NCBI GenBank assembly: GCA_024760905.1
Contig: CM045733.1
Location: forward strand, 39,921,001-39,985,000
Source: Plotosus lineatus
Taxonomy: Eukaryota > Chordata > Actinopteri > Siluriformes > Plotosidae
DNA: 64,000 nucleotides
Reading direction: 5' to 3'
The notes under the pieces are model-generated. The model was not told the DNA's origin. It ran no database searches and saw only the letters and a list, made by a program, of their open reading frames with translations. Below are positions 21,135-32,090 of the stretch, piece by piece (position 1 is the first letter of the stretch; each line of letters begins with the position of its first letter). The position numbers and the translations under genes are program-made.

Positions 21135-23693
21135 GTCATTGTCAGAGCAAAGGACAGGCGGGATGTGCGTGTGACTAAGGCAATGTGTGGTGCTGACTGT
21201 TGGACAGACCATCGTCTCATCATTTCTAAGACCAATTTACATAATCAGCCCAAGAGAAGACCACAAGGCCAGACAGTTGTGAAGAAGCTCAACATCAACA
21301 AGCTCAAGCTTCCTTCCGTTCAAGAAGAACTAGTAGCAAGTTTAGAAAGCCAGCTGACTGAGGCTACTGGAAATGACTGGGACTCTCTGAAGACATCTGT
21401 TCATTCTGTTGCCTTACAGGTGCTCGGACAAGCTACCAGGAACCATCAGGACTGGTTTGATGAAAATGATGTCAAAATCACAGCCCTGCTGGAAGAAAAA
21501 CGTCAACTCTTCAGAGCTCATCAGAGTGATCCCAACTCGGTCTCGAAGAAAGACGTCTACGTCAGTAAGCGCAGGCAGGTTCAGATAAATCAAGACACAT
21601 GGCTAAGTAACAAAGCTGACGAGATTCAAGGCTTTGCAGATAGACACGACAAGAAACGCTTCTACGATTCACTCAGGTGTGTATTCGGACCACCAACATC
21701 AGGCAGTGTTCCTTTACTCAGCACGGACGGAGCAACACTCATCACCGACAAAAACAAGATCGTAGAGAGATGGGCAGAACACTTCAACGGTGTTCTAAAT
21801 CATCCGTCGTCCATCAATGACGAAGTTGTTCAACACCTTCCCCAGGTGGACATAAACCCAGACTTGGACATAACTCCATCAGAGGATGAGGTTGCCAAGG
21901 CAATCAAGCAGATGTCGACTGGGAAAGCCCCTGGCTCTGATGCCATCCCTGCTGAAGTGTTCAAGACAGGCAGCCCTTCTCTCCTACACAAACTTAGAGT
22001 GCTATTTCAATCATTTTGGGAAAGTGAGACACTCCCTCAAGATTTTAAAGATGCCACAATCGTTCACATCTACAAAAGAAAGGGAAACAAGCGATCGTGT
22101 GACAACCACAGAGGGATATCACTTCTCTCTATCACCGGCAAGATCTTTGCTCGAGTGCTCCTCAATTGTCTCCTGCAACATCTCGAGCAAGGTCATCTCC
22201 CCGAGAGCCAATGCGGATTCTGTGCAGGTCGAGGGACTATTGATATGATCTTTGCTGCCCGTCAGATTCAGGAGAAAAGTGTGGAACAAAGTCAAGATCT
22301 CTATATCACTTTCGTAGATCTAACAAAAGCCTTCGACACTGTGAGCAGAGAGGGACTGTGGAGGATCATGTCGAAGTTTGGCTGCCCGGACAGGTTCGTG
22401 AAGATTGTCAGACAATTTCACGCCGGAATGATGGCCCGTGTTCTTGACGATGGAAACGCCTCCGATCTGTTTCAGGTGTCAAATGGAGTTAAACAAGGCT
22501 GTGTCCTTGCCTCTACACTGTTCAGTTTGATGTTTTCGGCGATGCTGACCGATGCCTTTCGGGAGACTCCCCTAGGCACCCCCATCAAGTACAGGTGTGA
22601 CAGAAAGCTGTTCAACCTCCGATGTCTGCAGGCCGTCACTAAAGTCAAAGAGACTGTGATTCGTGATCTGCTCTTTGCTGATGACTGTGCCCTCAGTGCC
22701 ATCAATGAGCAAGAAATGCAACAGGAAATGGACGCATTCTCGTCTGCCTGCGACAAATTCGGCCTCACCGTCAGCATCAAGAAGACTGAAGTGATGTATC
22801 AGCCCGCCCCAGGAAAGCCATATCAGGAACCAAACATCACAGTGAAGGGACAGCAACTTCAAGATGTGGAAAACTTCACCTACCTCGGCAGCACTCTCTC
22901 TCACTACGCAAACATCGATGCTGAAGTCAGCAACCACATTGTGAAGGCAAGCAGCGCTTTTGGGAGATTGAAGAAGTTAGTCTGGGAACGAAGAGGTATC
23001 TCACAATACACCAAGATCAAAGTGTACAGAGCAGTCGTCTTAACTATACTTCTTTATGGCTGTGAATCTTGGACCATCTACAGAAGACACGAGAAACTTC
23101 TCCAGCAGTTCCATCTCCGTTGTCTCCGAAACATCTTTAATATCCGCTGGCAAGATAGGATCACAAACACCGAGGTTCTGGAGAGAGCAGACCTCCCCAG
23201 CGTTCTTACCATCATGCGCAAAGCTCAGACACGATGGGCAGGACACGTCTGTCGTATGTCAGACTCCAGGATACCCAAGCAGTTTCTGTATGGTGAACTC
23301 AATCGTGGTAGCAGGAAAGTAGGAGGTCAGCGCAAATGCTATAAAGACTCCATCAAAGCATACCTGAAGGACTTCAACATCGCTGTTGCAGCGTCGGAAA
23401 CCGCAGCATTTGACAGACCGGCTTGGCACAACCTGATTCACAAAGGTGCCATGCACTCACAGAATAAACGTTCGAATGCAGCCAAAGATAAACGTCAAAC
23501 ACGCAAGGCTCGAGCTGACCAATCTACCAACACGACCCCCTCTCACTGGTGTCCAACTTGTGGGAGGGGTTTTCACACCCGTATTGGCCTTACCCCGCCT
23601 CTTAGACACTGTGTTGTTTGTGTTGCTATGGTCATACTCGATATCGAGTCGACAAACATCATCATCATGTGTGTGTGTTTAGATTGTGTGTAA
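21135..23693 (+). CDS. LINE L-b reverse transcriptase and C-terminal region
   Basis: Open for about 850 codons in the same frame as the endonuclease part. The first methionine downstream of the stop is at 21165. Residue numbers here count from it. Blocks include 'GKAPGSDAIPAEVFK' (~250), 'FVDLTKAFDTVSREGLW' (~383, with the first catalytic Asp), 'SNGVKQGCVLASTLFS' (~440), 'IRDLLFADDCAL' (~500, both active-site Asp intact) and 'NFTYLGSTLS' (~570). 'HWCPTCGRGFHTRIGL' (~792) resembles the C2H2-like finger seen at the end of related proteins. The second pair is lost here: Pro replaces the first expected His. The domain looks recently active because only the upstream stop spoils it. Confidence 0.9.
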   Translation, partial: VIVRAKDRRDVRVTKAMCGADCWTDHRLIISKTNLHNQPKRRPQGQTVVKKLNINKLKLPSVQEELVASLESQLTEATGNDWDSLKTSVHSVALQVLGQATRNHQDWFDENDVKITALLEEKRQLFRAHQSDPNSVSKKDVYVSKRRQVQINQDTWLSNKADEIQGFADRHDKKRFYDSLRCVFGPPTSGSVPLLSTDGATLITDKNKIVERWAEHFNGVLNHPSSINDEVVQHLPQVDINPDLDITPSEDEVAKAIKQMSTGKAPGSDAIPAEVFKTGSPSLLHKLRVLFQSFWESETLPQDFKDATIVHIYKRKGNKRSCDNHRGISLLSITGKIFARVLLNCLLQHLEQGHLPESQCGFCAGRGTIDMIFAARQIQEKSVEQSQDLYITFVDLTKAFDTVSREGLWRIMSKFGCPDRFVKIVRQFHAGMMARVLDDGNASDLFQVSNGVKQGCVLASTLFSLMFSAMLTDAFRETPLGTPIKYRCDRKLFNLRCLQAVTKVKETVIRDLLFADDCALSAINEQEMQQEMDAFSSACDKFGLTVSIKKTEVMYQPAPGKPYQEPNITVKGQQLQDVENFTYLGSTLSHYANIDAEVSNHIVKASSAFGRLKKLVWERRGISQYTKIKVYRAVVLTILLYGCESWTIYRRHEKLLQQFHLRCLRNIFNIRWQDRITNTEVLERADLPSVLTIMRKAQTRWAGHVCRMSDSRIPKQFLYGELNRGSRKVGGQRKCYKDSIKAYLKDFNIAVAASETAAFDRPAWHNLIHKGAMHSQNKRSNAAKDKRQTRKARADQSTNTTPSHWCPTCGRGFHTRIGLTPPLRHCVVCVAMVILDIESTNIIIMCVCLDCV

Positions 23694-23724
23694 TTGCTGC
23701 ATTAACATTATTAATAATTAACAA

Positions 23725-24287
23725 CAGGGCACGAAATTAAGAACATTTTCCACTGGACATGTGACAGGTGGAAGAAAAAATCTGCAGGACCCCTAAGAAT
23801 TTTACTGGACCCCACTTTTTCTTTGCTTCGCACACAGGTTATCAACTTGATTGCCTGAATTGCAATATAAAATTTTTAGTGTATTTTTAAAGATTATTTA
23901 AGCCCTATGATGTCACTCAAATGCCCTGAATCTTCTCTAGCTTCTGGTAAGGAGCCTAAGCGCTTTATTTATTTATAAATGTGATCACAGTACACGATTA
24001 AAAAGTTTTTACTTTATCATTACTACATTTTACAACATTATTCCCTGTAATTTCCCCCTTTGCCAAAAGATGTAGCACCAATGTAAACAAAACACGCACA
24101 GTCTGTAATTATCAGTGTTACTTTATCAAGTTTTGAAGTGTCATATCTTAGGCGGCGGCGGATTGTTCATTTTACGAAAAAGGCCTTCTGCCTGACATGG
24201 GAGCTGGTATTTTATTGAATTTTTCCTGACCTCCCACAAAAAAAAAAAAGGCAAATGACGGTGGACCTGTACTAATTTCACGCCCTG
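23725..24287. mobile_element. non-autonomous DNA transposon with CAGGGC ends
   Basis: Left end 'cagggcacgaaatta'; right end, reverse-complemented, 'cagggcgtgaaatta' (13 of 15 match). 'aacaa' flanks both ends directly (23720-23724, 24288-24292), but this could be a chance match. No transposase was seen. A hAT-like origin is possible but the 8-bp duplication expected for hAT is not visible. Confidence 0.65.
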
Positions 24288-24355
24288 AACAATATTAACA
24301 TTTTGACATTTTGAGATGTAAATGTTATGGAATCATAAGCAGAAACACCGTGGGG

Positions 24356-24612
24356 CCGGTGGCGTAGTTGTTAGGGTGCTACGCTCATGATCGGGAGGTT
24401 GTGTGTTCAAATTCCTGTTAGACCCTCATTGTGCTAAGACCCCTGGGCAAGGTCTTAACCGCAAGTGTGCCCCTCTGTTCACCCAGTAAAATATACTGGG
24501 AAAGTAAACTGCGATGGACTAGCATCCCATCCAGGAGGAGTTGAACTCCTAGTCGCTTCACGCTATGGAAATTGGGGATAAGCACCTCGTGTGTATTTTT
24601 ATTCCTTGGATT
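24356..24612 (+). mobile_element. tRNA-derived SINE, family 3
   Basis: Starts 'ggtggcgtagttgttagggtgc' (A-box-like), with B-box-like 'ggttgtgtgttcaaattcc' some 40 bases on. A body follows ('ctgggcaaggtctta', 'gcgatggactagcatcccatcc') found in many fish SINEs. It shares neither tail A nor tail B. Confidence 0.75.
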
Positions 24613-24613
24613 G

Positions 24614-24648
<35 letters not shown>
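24613..24648 (+). repeat. (CA)n microsatellite
   Basis: About 18 CA units directly follow the SINE. Confidence 0.97.
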
Positions 24649-24651
<3 letters not shown>

Positions 24652-24976
24652 AATTTACTTTGAGTTTATTGTACGTGATAGTCAGGATACATCGATAATA
24701 CATTAATAGTACAAACTGTACAATTGTGCACTGAGTGGCAGCCATGCATTTGGTACCTGGGCGTTCGGTGGGACTTACCGGATTTAATCCACCTCTTAAT
24801 ACCGCCACTATCACATCACATTTATACAAACCATGAATAATATGCAAAGACAGAATATAAAAAGCTGTGGCATTGCTGACAGAGGCACTTCACACATTTC
24901 TGCTAGTAACTCTGAGCATTATATAACTTTCACTGGTGTTTATCGATGGAAGTTGCAGATAAACTTGTCAGTTAGG

Positions 24977-25030
24977 CAAATAGATACATGGATACTTTAT
25001 TAATCCCAGAGGGAAATTCACAAATGTAAT
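24977..25030 (-). mobile_element. L2-like LINE 3' tail fragment
   Basis: 'ggatactttattaatcccagagggaaattcac' resembles the 3' tail of the L2-like LINE at 10130-10180. Only the tail remains. Confidence 0.6.
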
Positions 25031-25615
25031 AAGCACAACATTTTCCTTCTCAACCTCTTCTTACAATGTCTCGCTTTTCTGGAAATACCTGCCTTGAAAA
25101 TGGATTTTTAAGAATGTTTGACACAAAGTCAATTTCCCCTCTTCTTTCAGCCATTGTGGGTGTAAATTTTTTTTTAATTGTATTGTGTGCAAATCACTGG
25201 AAAATATTCACCAATCAATCAGAAGAAGGAAAAATGCTGGCATTGTGGCTTGCTGGTTCTGTGAGGGGGAATCCGAAATCTGGTTAAAGAAACAGCTCCT
25301 TTGCTAATATAGTTTGAGTGACATTGGCCAGCACTGCTGATTCTGAACACCTTGGGTAGATTAAATTGACATAGCAGCACATAGAAGCTGAAATCTCATT
25401 GTGCAAAACAATCTAACATACATGTACTGGAAGCATTGCAGCCAAGAGACACGCTATGAAATGAAGATAATAGACAGTTGGTAATAAATTAATACAATTT
25501 AATGGAACAAATACTAGAATTTCAGTTGTAAATGTAGAAATATAGGTCACTGGCCAAAACACTATTAGAAACAGCTGAACAATGAACAAAACCATCGCAT
25601 GCACTAATCATGCAC

Positions 25616-25620
<5 letters not shown>
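25031..25620 (+). other. intron sequence, no feature seen
   Basis: AT-rich intron just upstream of carboxypeptidase exon b. No repeat family was recognised. Confidence 0.45.

Positions 25621-25686
<66 letters not shown>
25621..25686 (+). repeat. (CA)n microsatellite
   Basis: About 33 CA units ending 54 bases before carboxypeptidase exon b. Confidence 0.98.
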
Positions 25687-25688
<2 letters not shown>

Positions 25689-25740
25689 TTAATAAACAAA
25701 ATTGAGGTCAAAATATATTATTTTCTCTCCCCTCTCTCAG

Positions 25741-25872
25741 GTGTTCTGTGATTATCATGGTCACTCGAGAAAGAAGAATGTCTTTCTATATGGTTGCAGC
25801 ATAAAGGAAACTCTCTGGCAGTCTGGCTCTCCGATTAACACTGCTTCACTTAAAGAGGATCCTGGATACAGA
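25741..25872 (+). CDS. agbl1: cytosolic carboxypeptidase (AGBL1-like), exon b
   Basis: The acceptor 'cctctctcag' precedes it and the donor 'aga|gtaaat' follows. The 44 codons are in phase 0 at both ends. The peptide opens '[20 protein letters not shown]' and continues 'IKETLWQSG'. In the M14 cytosolic carboxypeptidases the His in the C-D-x-H-G-H-S motif is the third zinc ligand, so this exon carries a core catalytic residue. It follows exon a without a gap in the family alignment (ending ...GKTPM, then VFCD). The last residues before the donor (KEDPGYR) are the less conserved loop typical of AGBL1/AGTPBP1. Confidence 0.95.
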
Positions 25873-25965
25873 GTAAATAACAATCATCACAACACTAAGA
25901 TCACCACCAACTACAACAATAACAATATAAACTACTTCAAACACAGCAACAAAATAAGCCTTCAA

Positions 25966-27337
25966 GTACTGCATTTTTTGTGCCATACAGTGCACCGGAT
26001 ATTAGGCGCAATATCACTGATTGATGATTGAACAGTCTGTCCATACACAAGGTGAACCGGATTATAAGGCGTATTGAGCAAAACAAAAGTCAGATAAGTC
26101 AAACTTGATTCAACTCTCACAATAACTCTCAACATTGTTCAGTTGGAACAATATAAAACAATAAACTCACTTTTTCAGTTCAATTCCTCTTCCACAAATC
26201 CATCAAATTCTTCATCTTCAGTGTCCGAGTTTAACAGTTGCACGAGTTGGACATAAAGCCCAGATCCCTCTATTAATTTTTATTATTATATTATATTATA
26301 ATATTTTATTATCTATTATACCCGCACGCATGGGGTCAGATCAATAGAGACGGAGATTAGAAGTCTTCTGGATCATAACCTAAACTTCTCTCAGCCATGC
26401 CCCCTTAAAGAGACGGCTTCATCACAGTAACAAACATAGTGGCGCCCATTCACAGCATGAGTATTGTGTTCATTGCAGAACGGAGGTCATAACTCTTAAG
26501 GAGCTGTATCAGTGTAACTTTAAATTCAAGAAGGATAATCTGAGGTCTCAGAAGGACACCTGTAGCAGTGCTTTACCCCGGTGATGAACTTGAGACTCTC
26601 ATTAAGCCAGCTGAGAGTCCTAGGGTAGAGACAGCGATTAGGTGGAAAAACCACTCATGTATTATTCGGTAAGTCACCTGACTACAATCGCAGTAATGCC
26701 TGTATTTGGACATAAAGCCTGGATCTCTCTGACTTATGACTCGTTGACACCAATATCCAGAGCTCTTTGGTCAATCCACCGTAATGATGGTAAACTTTGA
26801 ATTACAGCTTAAGTAAGATAGGGGCAGTGGTGGTATAGTGGTATAAGGTGCCGGATCGCTGATTCAAAGGTTGGGGGTTCGAGTCCCACTCTCCACAAGG
26901 TTGTCACTGTCCCCCCCAGTGCAGCTAACTGACTGAGTTATCAAAGGCCGGCCATGTCTCTCACTGTCTATGGTGTGAGGCATGTAAAAGAACCGTTGCT
27001 GACTTTCGACAAGAGTAGGCTGAAAAGCTGTCAGCGTGTTTCCGCCCGCCCTGCAATGGCCTGGTGAGCTGTCCAGGGTGTACTCTGCCCTCGCCCTGAG
27101 TTGGCTGCGGTGGGCACCAGCCTCCCCGCGACCCTAATTAGGATGAAGCGGTTACAGAAAATGAACTTAAGTAAGATGGTAAGCTTGCTTCACTTGGGTT
27201 TTGACGGTGTCAGTGAGATGAAGTCGCATGGCCCCCACCACACACAAGGCACACCCGGCTATAAGGCGCACCGGTAACATTTTTTTGAAGATGAAACGCT
27301 TTTAAGTACGCCTTATGGTCAGAAAAAAATATGGTAC
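25966..27337. mobile_element. non-autonomous DNA transposon interrupted by a SINE
   Basis: Imperfect inverted ends: 'gtactgcattttttgtg' on the left; right end reverse-complemented 'gtaccatatttttttctg'. Near each end are 'gcaccggat/ttataaggcg' subrepeats, characteristic of a common fish repeat. No transposase frame was seen. The SINE at 26820-27165 sits inside. Superfamily not assigned. Confidence 0.65.
26820..27165 (+). mobile_element. SINE family 1, tail B, full length with target duplication
   Basis: This is the best complete tail-B copy. The head is 'ggggcagtggtggtatagtg', the B-box-like segment is 'gggttcgagtccc', and the body and tail end 'accctaattaggatgaagcggttacagaaaatgaa'. It is flanked by a perfect 12-bp duplication 'cttaagtaagat' at 26808-26819 and 27166-27177. 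Confidence 0.95.
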
Positions 27338-27435
27338 CATAACAGACACAACCACAACAGCATTATTATGAATAATCCCTGGATTTCATGGTTTCTGATG
27401 GAGGACTGGTAGCGACTCCTTTATCAACTATCTTC

Positions 27436-27732
27436 TCCTTTTGGCTTTTCGCCTTTTTCATAGCTCGCCACAGAGAATCATCTGATTGGCATGTTTGATT
27501 TGGCATAGGTTTTATGTCGGATGCCCTTCCTGACACAACCCTTTAACAAAGGGCAGAAACACACTGACGGCTTTGCAGCTTCTCTTTACGAAAGTCAGCA
27601 ATGGTTCTTTTACATACTTCTCACCACAGACAGTGAGAGACATGGCCCGCCTTTGATAACCCAGTTAGCTGCACTGGGGGACAGTGACAACCTTGTGGAG
27701 AGTGGGACTCAATCCCCCAACCCTCAGATCTG
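27436..27732 (-). mobile_element. SINE family 1, tail A, head truncated
   Basis: Inverted tail A ('ccttttggcttttcgcc') and body are present to 'gtgggactcaatcccccaacc'. The A-box part of the head is missing. Confidence 0.88.
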
Positions 27733-28242
27733 TTTATTAAGTATAATCTCTGTTTTTTATTCACCAAAATTCTTTCAGCAATGCAGTGGAACATGAATGG
27801 AAAAAGTTTTTTGGTGAGAACCATACGGTGAAGCTAGCAGATGTTCCTGCTGCCCAGTTATGGATGATTTATGAGATGCAGCTAAACGAACTGGTGGTTT
27901 CTGTTTTAAAAGCTTCTGAGAGATGTCAGATGAGAAAATGACAAATGAGAACCTCTGGAGAGGGAAATGATTGTGTTTCTGCTCCTGATGTGTGCTGATT
28001 GGCAGAGTAGGGCATGTTGTGTTTATAAACTCGTCTACGGTTGGCAGAGTAAGAAGTGTGTGAGATATGCTATCTTCAGATCTTTGTTGTGAAAGATGTG
28101 AAAAAAATTGTAAACAAAAAAAACATTGGGATTTGACTTCACAGCCTTCATCATTACAATACCTTAACCACTCAACTCAGAACACCTTTTCTCCAAAAAA
28201 GTAAAATAGATTTTTTCATTCTTTGTTTTGTTTTCTATTCAG
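27733..28242 (+). other. intron sequence, no feature seen
   Basis: No repeat family was recognised. The last bases form the polypyrimidine tract of the next exon. Confidence 0.45.
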
Positions 28243-28419
28243 ACAATTGCTAAAACCCTGGACAGGATTGCCCCAGCATTCTCCTTCAACAGCTGTAATT
28301 TTTTGGTGGAGAAATCCCGGGCGTCGACCGCTCGTGTGGTGGTGTGGAGGGAGATGGGGGTTTTACGCAGTTACACCATGGAGAGTACTTACAATGGCTG
28401 CAATCAGGGCATCTACAAG
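28243..28419 (+). CDS. agbl1: cytosolic carboxypeptidase (AGBL1-like), exon c
   Basis: The acceptor 'ttttctattcag' precedes it and 'aag|gtcagt' ends it. The 59 codons are in phase 0 at both ends. Key segments are '[13 protein letters not shown]', '[20 protein letters not shown]' and '[16 protein letters not shown]'. In this family the Glu of the Y-T-M-E-S motif is the catalytic general base, so the exon encodes the end of the active site. It joins exon b in frame. The following intron is about 30.5 kb and is filled with transposons. Confidence 0.95.
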
Positions 28420-28473
28420 GTCAGTTAGGATCATACTAACCTGGTGTTGTGATGCTAATCAGTTTGCTTTCAT

Positions 28474-28590
28474 GTCTTCATTGATTTTCGGAACCACTTA
28501 ATCCTAATTAGGTTTGCGGGGTGACTGGTACCTTGCTGACTCTGGGCAAGGGCGGGCTACACCCTGGACAGCTCTCCAGGCCATCGCAGG
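28474..28590 (-). mobile_element. SINE tail-B fragment
   Basis: Only the inverted tail-B module is present ('ggaaccacttaatcctaattagg' to 'ccaggccatcgcaggg'). Confidence 0.75.
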
Positions 28591-28689
28591 GTGCTTTTAT
28601 GACTTAATTATTAAATTCTAAAGCTGAAAATATCATCTATTTGTTTGGGTAGAGCTTTTTTAGGATTCTCATGGTTCTGTTCATTCATC

Positions 28690-28896
28690 GTTCATTTTAT
28701 GTAACCGCTTAATCCTAATTAGGGTCGTGGGAAGGCTGGAACCCATCCCAGCTGACTTTGGGTGAGGGTAGAGTACACCCTAGACAGCTCACCAGGCCAT
28801 CACAGGGCAGAAATACGCTGTCAGCAATGGTTCTTTTACATGCCACACACCATAGCCAGTGAGAGACATGGCCAGCCTTTGATAACCTAGTTAGCT

Positions 28897-28931
<35 letters not shown>

Positions 28932-29003
28932 AAACCCGTGTAGAGTGGGGCATGAATCCCCAACTGATCCAGCAAATTTTACCACCAGGCCACCACTGCC
29001 AGT
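28690..29003 (-). mobile_element. SINE family 1, tail B, with internal poly(T)
   Basis: The inverted copy runs from tail B ('gtaaccgcttaatcctaattaggg') to the head end ('ccaccaggccaccactgcc'). A run of about 33 T at 28897-28929 replaces the middle of the body on this strand. The segment between the tail and 'cagcaatggttc' is shortened. Confidence 0.85.
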
Positions 29004-29785
29004 TTTCATGGTAAGGTCTTCAAAACCTAACCAATTCCAGACAAAAACGAAATGATCATTTTCATGTTTAGATAAAATAAATAAATTATGTTTAAATAAA
29101 TAAAAATAGGTAAATCATTTTTTCACACACCTTTTTTTTTCAAATTTGTTGTGCATACAAAAAGAAATAGTTTAATCTTTGATTTTTACTTAAATATTAA
29201 AAATAAAATCATCAACAGTAAAGTCAATTTCTCAGCTAATTGAAATTTGGGAAAAAATAAAATAAAATTAGACTAACTTTAGGTTAATTTCCATCCTGCT
29301 GTGAGGCGTTCAGCATCGCAGACCCTTTAATCTTTAACATAATCTTCATCATTTCATTCCTCACTCTCTTTCTTCTACCCGTCCCACAATCCTCTTCTCT
29401 ATCACTGCAGTGTTTCTCCCCTGACAGTTCATTACCTTCTGCTGCCACTAATGCTTTAATCGTTTATTAGCCTGTTTATTTAGCCACCTGCGGTTTGCTA
29501 ATCATGGCCCCAAATCCCTCTCAGTTAGCATCTCCTGGCCTTTGCCTTCATTAGTGTGCTCATATCAAATCCAGAGAAACATGAGGAAGAAGGGCTGTGG
29601 GTAAAACAAAAGGCTCTACTAGTATATGACTTAACCTGAAAGGTTAGAAGCTTGACGTGTTCCTGGTTATGAACGAAAATTATAAAACTAAAGTAGAACC
29701 ACTTGAAAGCTAAAAATTATTAAAATCAAATCAAATAAATCACTGAACAGCTTTTTTTTCAAGCAGGCTACATTTTAAATGCAGT
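29004..29785 (+). other. intron sequence, no feature seen
   Basis: AT-rich intron. No exon or repeat family was recognised. Confidence 0.45.
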
Positions 29786-29789
29786 AATT

Positions 29790-30185
29790 AAGTGTAGAGG
29801 ATTATGAAGCATACAGAATATTGAGGTATTCTTGTTACAGTGTATGCAGTACTGAAATGAAATAAATACTTAAATACAGAGAATACTGAAAAGTACTGGA
29901 TATGAAAGTGTGTGAAATAAAGCATAAAAAACCCTTAAATTATTGGAATGCTAAATTGTACAGAATAATAAAATATATAGAATACTAGTTTTTACTGAAC
30001 ACTGAAGTCTAGATTACTGACGTGTATTGAATATCAAAGTACAAGGAATACAAAAGTATAAAGAATATAGAAGTGAGAGCAACACTGGAGTGTAGAGAAT
30101 ACTAAAGTGTACGAAAGTTGTAACTGTAAGGATTACTAAAATGTACAGGATTTTGGAATTTATTGAATACTATAGTGTAATGATA
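29790..30185 (+). repeat. degenerate minisatellite, ~19-bp unit
   Basis: Many diverged copies of a unit like 'gaatactgaagtgtacag' can be picked out (for example near 29880, 29950, 30010, 30085 and 30165). No coding was seen. Confidence 0.5.
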
Positions 30186-31145
30186 ATTTGTCTGGACTAT
30201 CAGGATAAGGAATAATAAATATAAAATTTATGAAATACTGCATTGTAGAAATTACCGCAGGGTATAATATTTCAACAGAGAGAGTTCTGACTGCTAACCT
30301 AGAAAGATACATTTGGTACAACTGGTTAAAATCAAGAAACGGTTCATCAGGAGTGATGTACTCCATGTTGGGGTGAAGAACTGAATCTGTGTTACCGCAC
30401 TATTAATATTTTGGGCTGAAACCTGAGCAAATTTAAAAGGTCTGTACTGACATGTGCTTAAGAAGTCAAGAGTATGTCAGATTTTTACAGTGTTCCTTTA
30501 AATGAAAGACAATGGGAGTAGATGTTCAGGAATAAATAGAGATTAAAGACTTTTGTCCACAACTAGTCAGGGTGGAAATAACTTTGGTCTCTAGAAGGGA
30601 AAAGCAGAGACATAGGTCTTATGAATCCTTCAGAAAGTGAGAAGGTGAGACAATGTCCTTCCCGAATGTTAGAATTTATCACTAATTAGGGACTGGTTTT
30701 AAATTTGATATTATAAACCATGAGCGGCAATATGCATTTTCAACATCCAATGAATTCAAAGTCAATCCAAAGTCAGTCAGTCATAATGAAACCACTGAGA
30801 TAACTGATCTTTACTTAAATCAATTCACAAAATATTTAATAAACAGCTCAGACATGCAGCTTGAAATACACTCATCATTGTTACGCTAAAGACCCGATTA
30901 ATGATTCCTAAAATTGGATCTGCTATAATTCAATTCTTTGGCAAAACAAGATTAACTGATGTGTAATCTGCTTCTTCGACATGGCAGGATCCAGATGGGA
31001 GGTCAGATCCAGCCGAATGCTACGTGCAAATCCAAATGGCTAGTGCAGGAAATGAACACTATTTTGCTAAACACAATCATTAGTGATGTTTATTAGTTCA
31101 TAATGAAATGTTCCAGATGTTATGCTGAGATGTATCATTCAGGTT
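30186..31145 (+). other. intron sequence, no feature seen
   Basis: No recognisable repeat family, exon or RNA gene. Confidence 0.45.
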
Positions 31146-31830
31146 TTTTTTGTTTTGTTTTTTTTTTTTTTTTTTGTATAGTGCTATTTTACAATTGATA
31201 TTGTCATAAAGCAGCTTTACACAGTAAAACAATTAAAGTAGGGGCTTACAAAGTATTAAAAAATTAAACATATCCTATAACCCCGACACATCCCCAATGA
31301 GCAAGCCCGGGTTGACGGTGGTAAGGGAAAACTCCTTCAGTAGATGCGGTGAAGAAACCTTGAGAGTAACCAGGATCCAAAGGGAAACCCATCCTCATTT
31401 GGGTGAATCCATAAAAATACAAACCATAGATCTAGATGAGAAATATCTCCTCCAACTATGGGCAAATAACACCAAATCACTGTCTTGTGGTTGCTTTGAG
31501 AGAAGCAAAGGCTATGGAAGTAAACCCGGAGAGAAAAGGCATATGGATGGCCCCTAAGGCAGACGATGGGGAGGACTGCACCAAACCAAACCATCTTCTG
31601 GCAGCCCCTGCAGCCTTGTTAGTTCCAAACATATTGACTTTGTCTTTCCTTTGGATCAAATTACCAAAGACAAGAGTGGGATTGTGCAAAACATTCACCA
31701 TAAATATCGGACACGAGCATTCAGCTTTGTCAGACGTCATGGAGAGGACACTTCATCCTTGCTCTAACAGGCAAGCAAAACAACATGGGCGGTGACAGTT
31801 TACGGGTTATAAGACATCCCTATTTGGTGA
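31146..31830. repeat. unclassified dispersed fish-type repeat
   Basis: A T-rich run is followed by 'cataaagcagctttacac', 'ggaaaactccttcagtag' and 'gaagaaaccttgagagtaaccagg'. These phrases recur in many fish repeats as I remember them. No second copy exists in this window, so the class and borders are uncertain. The long frames here show no recognisable protein. Confidence 0.4.
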
Positions 31831-31997
31831 GAAGAGATGTCACCACGGGACACCTCCGACAATGGGAGTGACTGTTTAGTCCAGGGATGGCCAATCAGTC
31901 AGAGACCAAGAGGCACATTTTTTAACTGTGTTACTGCACAGAGCCACATCATAGACATGAGCACACATGAACATCACCCAATACTTTCTCACTCACT

Positions 31998-32009
31998 CAC
32001 ACACACTCA

Positions 32010-32088
<79 letters not shown>
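31998..32088 (+). repeat. (CA)n microsatellite
   Basis: About 45 CA units with small interruptions at the left end. Confidence 0.97.

Positions 32089-32090
<2 letters not shown>

Larger units (their letters stand above)
19713..23693 (+). mobile_element. near full-length non-LTR retrotransposon (LINE family L-b)
   Basis: A GC-richer block, unlike the AT-rich surroundings, with about 680 bases of 5' leader (19713-20393). A 3.3-kb frame (20394-23693) follows, encoding endonuclease, reverse transcriptase and a C-terminal Cys-motif. The 3' end is near the 'catcatcatc' run at 23655-23670, then GT-rich sequence. No clear target duplication was found. It lies in the carboxypeptidase intron in sense orientation. 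Clade not assigned; the related decayed copy at 33330-36560 uses the same blocks. Confidence 0.88.

Noticed and set aside
26820..26900. Possible tRNA gene, because of the clear B-box-like 'gggttcgagtccc'
   Set aside because: The cloverleaf cannot be completed and the same head recurs many times with SINE bodies and tails.
31297..31795. Overlapping 86- to 119-codon frames in the unclassified repeat
   Set aside because: No recognisable domain, both strands equally open, and the DNA phrases are those of a dispersed repeat.
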